In this document: piece after piece, positions 34,568 to 42,764 of the stretch
Layout: each line of letters begins with the position of its first letter
Numbering within the stretch: position 1 is the first letter of the stretch
Assembly (NCBI GenBank): GCA_934613505.1
Contig: CAKTTB010000005.1
Span: 1 to 64,000, forward strand
Source: an uncultured Oscillospiraceae bacterium
Lineage (GTDB): Bacteria > Bacillota > Clostridia > Oscillospirales > Oscillospiraceae
Reading direction: 5' to 3'
Length of the DNA: 64,000 nucleotides
Translations under genes and position numbers: made by a program
The notes under the pieces: model-generated
Databases searched by the model: none
The model's input: only the letters and a program-made list of their open reading frames with translations
Told to the model about the DNA's origin: nothing

Positions 34568-34606
34568 CGATTCCGCCACAGCCCGATAAAGTAATTGTGG
34601 GAATCG
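34568..34606. promoter_or_regulatory. inverted repeat in the AraC/ocd intergenic region
   Basis: CGATTCC-GC-CACA and TGTGGGAATCG form an imperfect inverted repeat about 65 bases before the first gene of the rightward operon. It is a candidate site for the AraC regulator. The rest of 34422-34670 is AT-rich without a gene. Confidence 0.4.
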
Positions 34607-34670
34607 TTAACGGACAGGCGCTGGATGATAGATTCTTTGGACAAAAAAACGAATATGGAGGAAACAAACT

Positions 34671-35789
34671 ATGGATACCCGCATCGATTTTCTTTATCTT
34701 TCAGAGCCGGATATGATCAAAGCCGGCGTCAACGACACTGAAAAATGTATTGCAACCTGTGAAGAGGTTTTCCAGCTTCTCGCAAAGGGTGATTACCTGA
34801 TGGGCGGCAGCAGTCACAACAGTCACGGTATGGGCCTCGTCTTCCCCAAGGAAAGCCCGTTCCCCAACATGCCGGTTGCAGGACCGGACCGCCGTTTTGT
34901 TGCGATGCCCGCATATCTGGGCGGACGCTTTGACGTCTGCGGAAACAAGTGGTATGGCTCGAATGCGGCCAATACAGCAAAAGGGCTGCCGCGTTCGATC
35001 CTGACGGTCAACCTGAACGACAGAGACACTGGTGCACCCCTTGCGTTTATGTCTGCGAACCTGCTGAGCGCGGCCAGAACCGGTGCAGTTCCCGCAGTTG
35101 CAGCGAAGCATCTGGCCAGAAAAGACTCCCAGGTCCTGACGATCATCGGCTGCGGCCCGATCAACCAGTCCTGCTTCCGCAATATCATGACCCAGGTCAA
35201 GGGAATCAAGAAGGTGTACTGCTACGACCTGTTCCTTGACAAGGCACAATCTGTCGCTGACAAGGCTGCGGCGACCTATGGCATCGAAGCGGAAGCGACC
35301 GATAATCTGGAGAAGGCCATGCGCGAATCTGATGTCGTGACAATTGCGGCCTCCCGCCTGAAGCCTCTGTACATCGACAGCAAGTGGATCAAGAAGGGCG
35401 CAACGCTCCTGCTGACCGGCCCGGCTACCGGCGATGAGGATTTCTGGCTCAAGAGCAAGATCGTTTTCGACCACATCGGCCTGCACGAAAATTACGTTGC
35501 AGAAGCCATTGAGTCCGGCGACAAGGAGCAATATTACAGCGGTGTCATCGGCGGCCCCATCTACCGGCTGATCGACGCTGGGAAGCTCCCGGCCCTGAAG
35601 GATTCGACGAGCATCGGTATGATCATCAACGGAGACAAGTCTGGCCGTGAGAACGACGATGATATCTTTGTCTTTGTTGCCTGCGGCATGGCCGTGTTTG
35701 ATGTGGCATGGGGCTATGACCTGTATCAGAACGCACTCAAAAACGGCATCGGCCAGAAACTGAACCTTTGGGAAACCCCCGCTCTGTAA
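34671..35789 (+). CDS. ornithine cyclodeaminase/mu-crystallin family protein
   Basis: This 372-residue NAD(P)-binding protein belongs to the ornithine cyclodeaminase/mu-crystallin family. KWYGSNAANTAKGLPRS is the substrate-side motif, followed by FMSANLLSAARTGAVPAVAA and the Rossmann motif TIIGCGPINQSCFRN with IKKVYCYDLF. Members reduce cyclic or open ketimines or oxidise N-alkyl amino acids; some are synthases of unusual amino acids. At 372 residues it is longer than classical cyclodeaminase (about 330-350). ATG 34671 follows ATGGAGG. It is the first gene of a six-gene operon with a symporter, a GGT-like protein and a LarA-like protein. The substrate is not known. Confidence 0.85.
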   Translation: MDTRIDFLYLSEPDMIKAGVNDTEKCIATCEEVFQLLAKGDYLMGGSSHNSHGMGLVFPKESPFPNMPVAGPDRRFVAMPAYLGGRFDVCGNKWYGSNAANTAKGLPRSILTVNLNDRDTGAPLAFMSANLLSAARTGAVPAVAAKHLARKDSQVLTIIGCGPINQSCFRNIMTQVKGIKKVYCYDLFLDKAQSVADKAAATYGIEAEATDNLEKAMRESDVVTIAASRLKPLYIDSKWIKKGATLLLTGPATGDEDFWLKSKIVFDHIGLHENYVAEAIESGDKEQYYSGVIGGPIYRLIDAGKLPALKDSTSIGMIINGDKSGRENDDDIFVFVACGMAVFDVAWGYDLYQNALKNGIGQKLNLWETPAL

Positions 35790-35878
35790 ACACAAAATCC
35801 AGGCAAAAAGTTTCCTCCGTTTCTCCCTGCAAAACCGCGTTCCCTGAAATAATTTAGAGAAAGAACAGGTGATAGAGA

Positions 35879-37138
35879 ATGAAACAGAAAAAGAAACTCA
35901 AAATGTGGCAGGCTGCCATGATCGCGCTTGTCGTCAGCATTGCCTTCGGCCTTGGGCTGAGTTATCTTGGCGGCAGCGATGTAGGTTGGATCAATTTTAT
36001 CATACGGGCGTGCTCTTTCGTCGGCAACGTCTACTTGCGGCTGCTGAAATTGCTGTCGATTCCTCTGATCTTCGCGTGCATTTTTGACTCGGTCGTAAAG
36101 CTGCAGGATCTGAAAAAGCTGAGGAAGCTCGGCGTCCGTGCAATTGCGCTGTTCCTGATCACGAGTGCGATCGCGATCATCTTCGGCATCATCATTACCA
36201 ACATCCTTCAGCCCGGCAGAGGCTTTACGATGGAAGAGTTCCAGGCGGCTTCGTATGAGGCTGCTGAGGTTGATGTCTTCGATTCTCTGCTGACGATGGT
36301 CCCCCAGAATATTTTTGAGGCTCTGTCGAAGGGCGAGGCCATGCAGGTCATCATCTTCTGCATCATTGCCGGTATCGCTGCGATCGCACTTGCAGGCAAG
36401 GCAAAGGCCTTCGAGGATGTCGTAGAAAGCTTTGAGGGCCTGATGTTCAAGGTCACGGATATCGTCCTGAAGTTCACCCCCTACGGCGTATTCGGCTTGA
36501 TGACCAATACAATGGCAAAGTACGGCGGAAAGATCGTAGGCCGACTGCTGACGTTCATCGCCTGCGACTGGCTTGCTGCAATTATGATGTTCCTGACGGT
36601 TTATATGTTTGAATTGGCAGTGATCTGCAAGATCAATCCGTTCAAGTTCCTTGCACGATTCAAGGAATGCGTGCTGATTGCAATTTCGACGCTCGTATCC
36701 ATCGCGCCGATGCCGCTGGCCATGCGGATCCTGAAGGAAGAGATCGGCGTCCCGGAGGACAAGGTCGACTTTGTTCTGCCGTTCGGCGCAACGACCAACA
36801 TGAACGGCACCGTCGTCTACTTCGGTGTTATTACGATGTTCACTTGTCAGCTCATGGGCATCACGTTCACGCCGCTGCAGTATATCCTGCTGGTCATTCA
36901 GGGCGTTCTGATGGCAATCAGCTGCGCGACGATCCCGTCGCTGGCGCTGGTGCTGAGCGCGACCCTGCTGGCAAGCCTCGGCCTGCCGCTGAACGCGATT
37001 GGTCTCGTCATGGGCATCCACCACATCGTCAACATGGCACATACGCCGACAAACTGCACAGGCTGCTACATCGCTGCAACGACGCTGGCTGCACTGGACG
37101 GAACGCTTGACCGCGAAAAGGCAGATAAACTGAAGTAA
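35879..37138 (+). CDS. dicarboxylate/amino acid:cation symporter (DAACS/SDF family)
   Basis: The 419-residue integral membrane protein has about eight membrane segments and two re-entrant hairpins like GltP/GltPh. The hairpin 1 serine motif appears as LVSIAPMPLAM, and transmembrane segment 7 carries FGATTNMNGTVVY where NMDGT is usual, so the sodium/substrate aspartate is asparagine. The C-terminal hairpin 2 (CATIPSLALVLS) and the segment 8 region MAHTPTNCTGC are also altered from the glutamate/aspartate carriers. It probably imports a different organic or amino acid by cation symport. AGGTGAT precedes the ATG. Confidence 0.9.
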   Translation: MKQKKKLKMWQAAMIALVVSIAFGLGLSYLGGSDVGWINFIIRACSFVGNVYLRLLKLLSIPLIFACIFDSVVKLQDLKKLRKLGVRAIALFLITSAIAIIFGIIITNILQPGRGFTMEEFQAASYEAAEVDVFDSLLTMVPQNIFEALSKGEAMQVIIFCIIAGIAAIALAGKAKAFEDVVESFEGLMFKVTDIVLKFTPYGVFGLMTNTMAKYGGKIVGRLLTFIACDWLAAIMMFLTVYMFELAVICKINPFKFLARFKECVLIAISTLVSIAPMPLAMRILKEEIGVPEDKVDFVLPFGATTNMNGTVVYFGVITMFTCQLMGITFTPLQYILLVIQGVLMAISCATIPSLALVLSATLLASLGLPLNAIGLVMGIHHIVNMAHTPTNCTGCYIAATTLAALDGTLDREKADKLK

Positions 37139-37176
37139 CGATTTTGTAAAATATAGTACGGATTGTGAGGTAATCT

Positions 37177-38787
37177 ATGCAATTTGATTCGATGATCAAC
37201 CGATATCCTTCCAAGCGAAACGTGGTTTTCGGCGCCAAGGGCATGGTCGCAACGTCGCAGCCGCTGGCTGCGCAGGCCGGTCTGGAAATCCTCCGGCGGG
37301 GCGGAAACGCGATTGACGCTGCTATTGCGACTGCCGTATGCCTGACAGTCGTGGAGTGCGGCTTTAACGGCATTGGCGGCGACGCATTCGCATTGGTCTG
37401 GACAGGCGGTAAGCTGCACGGCCTGAACGCCAGCGGCCCCGCTCCGGAAAAGCTTTCGGCAGAGCTGCTGTGGGAAAAGGGCTTCAAGGAAATGCCAAAA
37501 TACGGTTTTGAGCCTGTCACCGTTCCCGGCGCGCCCTCTGCATGGGCAGAGCTCTCCCAGAAATACGGCCGCATTCCTCTGAAGGAGGTCATGGAGCCGG
37601 CGATCCGCTACGCGCGGGAAGGTCACCCGGTCTCCGTCAATAACGCGGCAAAGTGGCAATATCTGTACGATGTGTACCGCAAGGCTTTCCACGGCGATGC
37701 GTTCAAGTACTGGTTCGAGATGTTCAGCGTAAACGGCGCCGCGCCGAACGCAGGCGATATCTGGAAAAGCGAGGATATGGCCAAGACGCTGGAAGAGATC
37801 GCAGCCACAAACGCAGAGAGCTTCTACCGCGGAAATCTGATGGAGAAGATCGTCGCATATTCCGATCAGTACGGTGGCTATTTCCAGGCATCTGATTTCG
37901 AGCGGTTCCGCCCGGAGTGGGTCGACCCGATCAGCGTGAACTATCGCGGCTATGATGTTCACGAGATCCCGCCCAACGGCCACGGCATTTCGGCTCTGAT
38001 GGCACTCAACATCCTCAAGGGCTTTGAGTTCTCTGATAACCGTGAGAGCGTCGATGTGTACCACAAGCAGATAGAGGCCATGAAACTGGCGTATGTGGAC
38101 GCAAAGCACTATGTAACAGATCCGCGCTTTATGAAGGTCACAGTCAAGGATCTGCTTTCCGAAACCTACGCGGAGGAGCGCCGCAAGCTGATCACCGATA
38201 AGGCCCGGATCCCGGAGGTCGGCAAGCCGCAGAGCGGTGGCACGGTTTATCTGTGCACCGCGGATGACGAGGGCAATATGGTCTCCTACATCCAGAGCAA
38301 CTATCAGTGCTGGGGCTCCGGCCTGGTCGTTCCCGGCACGGGTATTGCGCTGCACAACCGCGGCAACAACTTCTCGCTGCAGCCCGGCCATGACAATCTG
38401 CTTGCCGGCGGCAAAAAGCCGTATCATACGATCATCCCCGGCTTCATGAGCAAGGACGGCAAGCCGGTCGGTCCGTTCGGCGTGATGGGAGCGTTCATGC
38501 AGCCGCAGGGTCATGTGCAGGTCGTGACAAACACCGTCGATTTCCATATGAATCCGCAGGATGCGCTGAATGCGCCGAGATGGCAGTGGATGCACGATAA
38601 CGTTCTGGATCTGGAATATGACGTCCCGCAGGAAATTGCGCAGGGACTTGCCGCACGCGGCCATCAGATCAACATGCATCACAGCTATACGACATTCGGC
38701 AAAGGAGAAATTATCTGGCGCATGGATAACGGCACGTTTGCCGGCGGTGCCGAACCGCGCGCAGATGGTACAGTAGCTGCCTGGTAA
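37177..38787 (+). CDS. gamma-glutamyltransferase family protein without signal peptide
   Basis: This 536-residue protein spans both subunits of the gamma-glutamyltransferase Ntn-hydrolase fold. ATSQPLAAQAGLEILRRGGN and GFNGIGGDAFALVW open the large part, VTVPGAPSAWAEL follows, and SGGTVYLCTADDEGNMVS holds the threonine expected to become the nucleophile after self-cleavage. The C-terminal FGVMGAFMQPQGHVQ is also typical. There is no signal peptide, so it would act in the cytoplasm, unlike GGTs that process external glutathione. The usual TTH sequence at the cleavage site is GGTVY, a GGT-like variant. It may hydrolyse a gamma-glutamyl or acyl bond of the imported compound. Confidence 0.87.
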   Translation: MQFDSMINRYPSKRNVVFGAKGMVATSQPLAAQAGLEILRRGGNAIDAAIATAVCLTVVECGFNGIGGDAFALVWTGGKLHGLNASGPAPEKLSAELLWEKGFKEMPKYGFEPVTVPGAPSAWAELSQKYGRIPLKEVMEPAIRYAREGHPVSVNNAAKWQYLYDVYRKAFHGDAFKYWFEMFSVNGAAPNAGDIWKSEDMAKTLEEIAATNAESFYRGNLMEKIVAYSDQYGGYFQASDFERFRPEWVDPISVNYRGYDVHEIPPNGHGISALMALNILKGFEFSDNRESVDVYHKQIEAMKLAYVDAKHYVTDPRFMKVTVKDLLSETYAEERRKLITDKARIPEVGKPQSGGTVYLCTADDEGNMVSYIQSNYQCWGSGLVVPGTGIALHNRGNNFSLQPGHDNLLAGGKKPYHTIIPGFMSKDGKPVGPFGVMGAFMQPQGHVQVVTNTVDFHMNPQDALNAPRWQWMHDNVLDLEYDVPQEIAQGLAARGHQINMHHSYTTFGKGEIIWRMDNGTFAGGAEPRADGTVAAW

Positions 38788-38809
38788 GCTGCTTCGCGAT
38801 ACTGGTGAC

Positions 38810-38839
38810 AAGGCCTCAGGCGATGGCCTGAAGCCTTGC
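38810..38839 (+). promoter_or_regulatory. intercistronic hairpin between ggt-like and chromate-type genes
   Basis: CAAGGCCTCAGGC and GCCTGAAGCCTTG form a long, nearly perfect stem. No T-tract follows, so partial termination or mRNA processing is more likely than a full stop. Confidence 0.55.
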
Positions 38840-38876
38840 ATCAGTGCACCCTCTTTCAGGCAGGAGGCATAGAGAT

Positions 38877-39425
38877 ATGAAAGAGTTATTCGATATTTTC
38901 TTTACATTTATTCGTGTTGGAGCACTCACGTTCGGCGGCGGCTACGCAATGATGCCACTTCTGCAGCGTGAAGTGGTCGAAAAAAAGAATTGGGCGACCA
39001 TGGATGAGATCATGGACTGGTATGCGATCGGGCAGTGTCTGCCGGGCATCATCATGATCAACACGTCGCTCTTCGTCGGCAACAAAAGAAAAGGTGTCGC
39101 CGGCGGGATCGCAGCAGCGCTGGGTTCTTCATTCCCCTCGCTTGTTATTATCACGATCATTGCATCACTGCTGCAGCATTTTGCAGACTATCCGGTCGTC
39201 ATTAACGCATTTGCCGGGATCCGCGTCTGCGTTTGCGTATTGGTTGTCAATGCGGTCGCTGCACTCTGGAAAAAAGCGATCATCGATTGGAAATGCGCTG
39301 TAATTTTTATTGCCGTCTGTGCACTTTCCATGTTCACCAAGCTCTCCCCGATCATTCAGGTCGTCGGAGCCGCCGTTTTGGGGATCGCACTTCAGCTGTC
39401 AGGAGGGAAACGCCGTGCTGCTTAA
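38877..39425 (+). CDS. half-size chromate transporter family protein, subunit 1
   Basis: This 182-residue membrane protein is one CHR domain of the chromate ion transporter family. It shows FIRVGALTFGGGYAMMPLLQREVVEKKNW and GQCLPGIIMINTSLFVGNK, with five or six hydrophobic segments. Short-chain CHR proteins work as pairs encoded by adjacent genes, as here: it overlaps the second subunit by 11 bases. In operons with metabolic enzymes they may carry an organic anion rather than chromate; this is inference. GGAGG lies ten bases before ATG 38877. Confidence 0.85.
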   Translation: MKELFDIFFTFIRVGALTFGGGYAMMPLLQREVVEKKNWATMDEIMDWYAIGQCLPGIIMINTSLFVGNKRKGVAGGIAAALGSSFPSLVIITIIASLLQHFADYPVVINAFAGIRVCVCVLVVNAVAALWKKAIIDWKCAVIFIAVCALSMFTKLSPIIQVVGAAVLGIALQLSGGKRRAA

Positions 39426-39996
39426 GCTTTTCTTCGAGTTTTTCCAGATCGGTCTGTTCTCCGTCGGCGGTGGAATGGCAACGCTTCCGTTCCTGTACAG
39501 TCTCTCGGAAAAAACCGGGTGGTTTACCGCGCAGCAAGTTGCAGATATGGTCGCAGTCAGCGAGTCAACACCCGGCCCGATCGGCATCAATATGGCGACC
39601 TACGTCGGATATACCTGCTGCGGCATTCCGGGCGCTGTCATTGCAACGCTGGGCGTCATCACGCCGGGCATCATTCTGGTCTCGATCATCGCGATTTTCC
39701 TGAACCGTTTTCGTGACAACCGGATCGTTAACGCAGCGTTCTACGGTCTTCGCCCGTGCTCGACGGGCCTGATCGCCGCGGCAGGCATTTCGGTCATCAT
39801 GATCTCGCTCCTGCACACGGAGCAGTTTCAGCTGACAGGAAAGCTGACGGATCTGTTTGATCTCCGATGCATCCTTCTGGCTGTGATCCTGTGGATCCTG
39901 ACCAATAAGATACAGGCAACAAAAAAGCTACATCCGATCGTTTACATCGCAGCATCGGCTGTAGTTGGAATCGCGCTGTCGTTCGGCGGCGCATGA
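39415..39996 (+). CDS. half-size chromate transporter family protein, subunit 2
   Basis: The 193-residue membrane protein is the second CHR domain, with FFQIGLFSVGGGMATLPFLY, SESTPGPIGINMATYVGY and several hydrophobic segments. It starts with GTG 39415, which has AGGAGG eight bases upstream and overlaps the end of subunit 1, so translation is coupled. The pair is expected to form an antiparallel dimer. It is followed by the LarA-like gene after 12 bases. Confidence 0.86.
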   Translation: MLLKLFFEFFQIGLFSVGGGMATLPFLYSLSEKTGWFTAQQVADMVAVSESTPGPIGINMATYVGYTCCGIPGAVIATLGVITPGIILVSIIAIFLNRFRDNRIVNAAFYGLRPCSTGLIAAAGISVIMISLLHTEQFQLTGKLTDLFDLRCILLAVILWILTNKIQATKKLHPIVYIAASAVVGIALSFGGA

Positions 39997-40008
39997 GGAA
40001 TACCAGAG

Positions 40009-41319
40009 ATGGAGAAATATATATATCGGTACAGATCTGAAAATGGATATGCCATATTTGCAGATGATCTGGAGCGGATCTCATTCACGGTCCCTGCAGA
40101 GCAAAGCCTTGGTATGGCCCAAATGGCCCCCATGCCGGTGATAGAATCTGCGGAAGCGTATCGCGCAATTGTTGAAGCTCCGGTCAGCGGAAAACGACTG
40201 CGGGAGATCGCAGCAGAACGGAACGCGAAAAGCGCATGCATTCTTGTCTCGGACGCATCGAGAAAAGTGCCGAATGCAAAATTCAGCGGCATTTTAATTG
40301 AGGAGCTTCTGGCCGCCGGGATTCAGGAAGAAAACATTCTGTTCGTAGTCGCCATAGGCGTCCACCGTCCCGCAACAGAAGCGGAAATGCAGGAGAGCGT
40401 CGGCCCGGAATACTATGGACGAGTCCGGATAGAGAACCACACGCCGTTTGATAAGAAAAATCTTGTTTTTCTCGGATATACCAAATACGGAACCCCGATC
40501 GAGGTCAACAGACGTGCATGGGAATGCGACCTGCACATCAATATCGGAAAATGCGAACCGCATGAGTTTGCAGGTTTTTCGGGTGGGCGTAAATCCGTAC
40601 TCCCCGGGATCAGCTCCGAAAAAACGATTGTCGTGAATCACAGGCCCAAAAATCTGTATTCCCCGTTTGCCGTGCCGGGAAATCTGGACAATAACCCGAC
40701 GCATCTGGATATGCTGGAAGCCGCCAAAATGTTCCGGATCGATTTTTCGGTCAATCTTGTTATGAATGACAGCATGCAGGTATCTGCAGGCTTCGCCGGC
40801 GAATTGGAGGCATCCCATGCCGCAGCTGTTTTCTACCTGAGAAAATACTGCGGAGTGGAACTGCGGAAAAAGCCGGACATCATTGTTACAACGCCAGGGG
40901 CTCCTTTGAATCTGGATTTTTACCAGTCCATGAAGCCGCTCATTGCTCTGACCGAGATCCTTGACCGGAACACAGCTGTGATCCTTTACAGCCAGTGCCC
41001 CGAGGGCGTCCAGTCCGAGGATATGCTGAAGCCATTTGAAATGACGGATTCCGTCGAAGACATTGAAGGCTACCTGTGCGGCCATTATAAGATCCAGATG
41101 GATCATGCGCTTCTTCTGGCGAAGATCCTGAAGAAAGGTGTAAAAATCATTGTATATTCTCCGAATGTTTCTTCTGAAGTGATTCAGAAAATGCATATGA
41201 TCCCGTGTGAGGATCCGGAGCTGCTGCTGCCCACCGCGCGGCATCTTTGCGGTAAAGAAGATGCAACAGTACTGTTTTATCCGCAGCCGCAAAAAACGCT
41301 GCCGACCTTACGCGCGTGA
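40009..41319 (+). CDS. LarA-like (nickel-pincer racemase family) protein
   Basis: The 436-residue protein belongs to the LarA/DUF2088 family. LVSDASRKVPN, the catalytic-histidine region AIGVHRPATEAEM and EPHEFAGFSGGRKSVLPGIS, which contains the histidine and lysine that hold the nickel-pincer cofactor in lactate racemase, are all seen. LarA-type enzymes racemise or epimerise 2-hydroxy acids. No larB, larC or larE cofactor genes occur in the window, so the cofactor must be made elsewhere. It is the last gene of the rightward operon and suggests that a hydroxy acid is an intermediate there. Confidence 0.85.
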   Translation: MEKYIYRYRSENGYAIFADDLERISFTVPAEQSLGMAQMAPMPVIESAEAYRAIVEAPVSGKRLREIAAERNAKSACILVSDASRKVPNAKFSGILIEELLAAGIQEENILFVVAIGVHRPATEAEMQESVGPEYYGRVRIENHTPFDKKNLVFLGYTKYGTPIEVNRRAWECDLHINIGKCEPHEFAGFSGGRKSVLPGISSEKTIVVNHRPKNLYSPFAVPGNLDNNPTHLDMLEAAKMFRIDFSVNLVMNDSMQVSAGFAGELEASHAAAVFYLRKYCGVELRKKPDIIVTTPGAPLNLDFYQSMKPLIALTEILDRNTAVILYSQCPEGVQSEDMLKPFEMTDSVEDIEGYLCGHYKIQMDHALLLAKILKKGVKIIVYSPNVSSEVIQKMHMIPCEDPELLLPTARHLCGKEDATVLFYPQPQKTLPTLRA

Positions 41320-41348
41320 CTATCAAAACCGCATAAGTACAGAAAACA

Positions 41349-41385
41349 CCCCTGACAGGCTTTATGAGGCCTGTCAGGGGTTGTT
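41349..41385. terminator. bidirectional terminator after the LarA-like gene
   Basis: CCCCTGACAGG and CCTGTCAGGGG form a perfect 11-base stem with a ten-base loop, followed by TTGTTGTTTG. On the other strand GGTGTTTTCT follows, so it can also stop the leftward HAD gene. Confidence 0.8.
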
Positions 41386-41390
41386 GTTTG

Positions 41391-42044
41391 TCAGATACAG
41401 AATGCGTGGGTCTGCAGGTGTGTGAGCAGGGCGTCCATGGAGGGGAAGATGTGCTTTGTCACGTCCTGTGCGGAGGCTGGGATGAGATCCGGGATCATGA
41501 CCGGGATGCAGCCGGCGCACCGGGCGGCGACGAGGCCCGGCGGGGCGTCCTCAATGGCGATGCAGCTTTCTGGCGGCAGGCCGAGCGCTTCGGCGGCACG
41601 CAGGTAGACATCCGGCGCGGGCTTTGCCCGCCGGACCATGTCCGCGCAGACGAAAGCGTCCATCTGCAAAAGCAGCCCTGTGCGCTGCAGATAGTCTGTG
41701 ACGTGCGCGCGGTCATTGGATGAAGCGACCGCCGTGCGGATGCCCTGCCCGCGCAGCGCCTGCAGCAGGCGCTGTACGCCGGGCTTCACAGGAACGCCCT
41801 GCGCCAGACAGCCGTCCTTATACCGTTTCATCTCGGCGCGCAGGGCGTCGTAGGGATACGCTTCCCCGTAATGCCGCAGGAATGTCAGTCTCGTATCGGC
41901 CTCGGAAATGCCGTTCGTACTGAGTACGACCGCATCGTCCAGCGGGCAGCCCGCCTGCCGCGCCGCGAGCCGCCAGCCCTCCAGCGTCAGCCGTTCGGTG
42001 TCGAACAGCACGCCGTCCATATCAAAAATCACGCCCTTCAGCAT
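41391..42044 (-). CDS. HAD family hydrolase (beta-phosphoglucomutase-like)
   Basis: This 217-residue protein has the HAD nucleophile motif GVIFDMDGVLFDTE at its N-terminus, the second motif TAVASSND, the lysine in AKPAPDVYLRAAEALG and the acidic motif CIAIEDAPPG. With its four-helix cap it resembles beta-phosphoglucomutase or small sugar-phosphate phosphatases. ATG 42044 follows CAGGAGG. A terminator separates it from the upstream KDPG aldolase gene, so it has its own promoter or depends on read-through. The target is unknown. Confidence 0.87.
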   Translation of the reverse strand: MLKGVIFDMDGVLFDTERLTLEGWRLAARQAGCPLDDAVVLSTNGISEADTRLTFLRHYGEAYPYDALRAEMKRYKDGCLAQGVPVKPGVQRLLQALRGQGIRTAVASSNDRAHVTDYLQRTGLLLQMDAFVCADMVRRAKPAPDVYLRAAEALGLPPESCIAIEDAPPGLVAARCAGCIPVMIPDLIPASAQDVTKHIFPSMDALLTHLQTHAFCI

Positions 42045-42066
42045 GGCTTCTTCCTCCTGTCCGGTC

Positions 42067-42098
42067 AAAAAAAGGATCGCAAACGCGATCCCTTTTTT
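42067..42098. terminator. terminator after the KDPG aldolase gene
   Basis: GGATCGC pairs with GCGATCC around an AAAC loop and is flanked by A and T runs, so it can act on both strands. Confidence 0.85.
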
Positions 42099-42105
42099 AT
42101 TTGTT

Positions 42106-42741
42106 TCAGCCGCGGGCCTTCTTGACGATGTCCGTTGCCTGCTGAGCCAGCTGCGTGATCTTTTCGAAGTTGCCGGCAGAGATGTCAGCCTTCGTGCAGA
42201 CCCAGCTGCCGCCGACAGCCGCGATAAACGGAGCGGTCAGGTACTCTTCCAGATTCTCGGCGTTGACACCGCCGGTCGGGATGAACTGGATGCCGACGAA
42301 CGGGCCGGAGAGCGCCTTCATGGCCTTGATGCCGCCGTAGATATTCGACGGGAAGAACTTGAAGATCTTGACGCCTGCCTGCAGACCGGCCATGATCTCG
42401 GTCGGGGTGACGCAGCCGGGCAGAACGGGGACGTTCTTCTCCATGCACCAGGCCACCAGCGCCGGGTCATAACCCGGAGAGACGATGAACTTTGCGCCCG
42501 CCTCCACGCAGGCCTTGCCCTGCTCGAGCGTCAGGACCGTGCCTGCACCGACGAGCATATCCGGGCAGCTTGCGCTGACGCGGCGGATCGACTCCAGCGC
42601 CGCATCGGTACGCATGGTGATCTCCATGACGTTGATACCGCCGGCAAGCAGAGCCTTGGCCGTATCGACAGCCTGCTCCGCATGCTCCAGCACGACGACA
42701 GGCACAACGCCGACTTTTCTGAACTGTTCCATGTTATCCAT
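42106..42741 (-). CDS. eda: KDPG/KHG aldolase
   Basis: The 211-residue protein is a class I bifunctional 2-keto-3-deoxy-6-phosphogluconate/4-hydroxy-2-oxoglutarate aldolase. VMEITMRTDAAL contains the catalytic glutamate, LVGAGTVLTLEQ and FIVSPGYDPAL shape the barrel, and VKIFKFFPSNIYGG holds the Schiff-base lysine. It splits KDPG to pyruvate and glyceraldehyde 3-phosphate. It is the last gene of a five-gene operon that starts with a phosphotriesterase-like gene, which fits the end of a sugar-acid pathway. A ribosome site AAGGAGG precedes it. Confidence 0.94.
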   Translation of the reverse strand: MDNMEQFRKVGVVPVVVLEHAEQAVDTAKALLAGGINVMEITMRTDAALESIRRVSASCPDMLVGAGTVLTLEQGKACVEAGAKFIVSPGYDPALVAWCMEKNVPVLPGCVTPTEIMAGLQAGVKIFKFFPSNIYGGIKAMKALSGPFVGIQFIPTGGVNAENLEEYLTAPFIAAVGGSWVCTKADISAGNFEKITQLAQQATDIVKKARG

Positions 42742-42764
42742 ATGGATCTCCTCCTTATTCCGCG

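Noticed and set aside
38877..39996. Chromate resistance operon
   Set aside because: No chromate regulator, reductase or sulfur gene is nearby; the pair belongs to a catabolic transcript.
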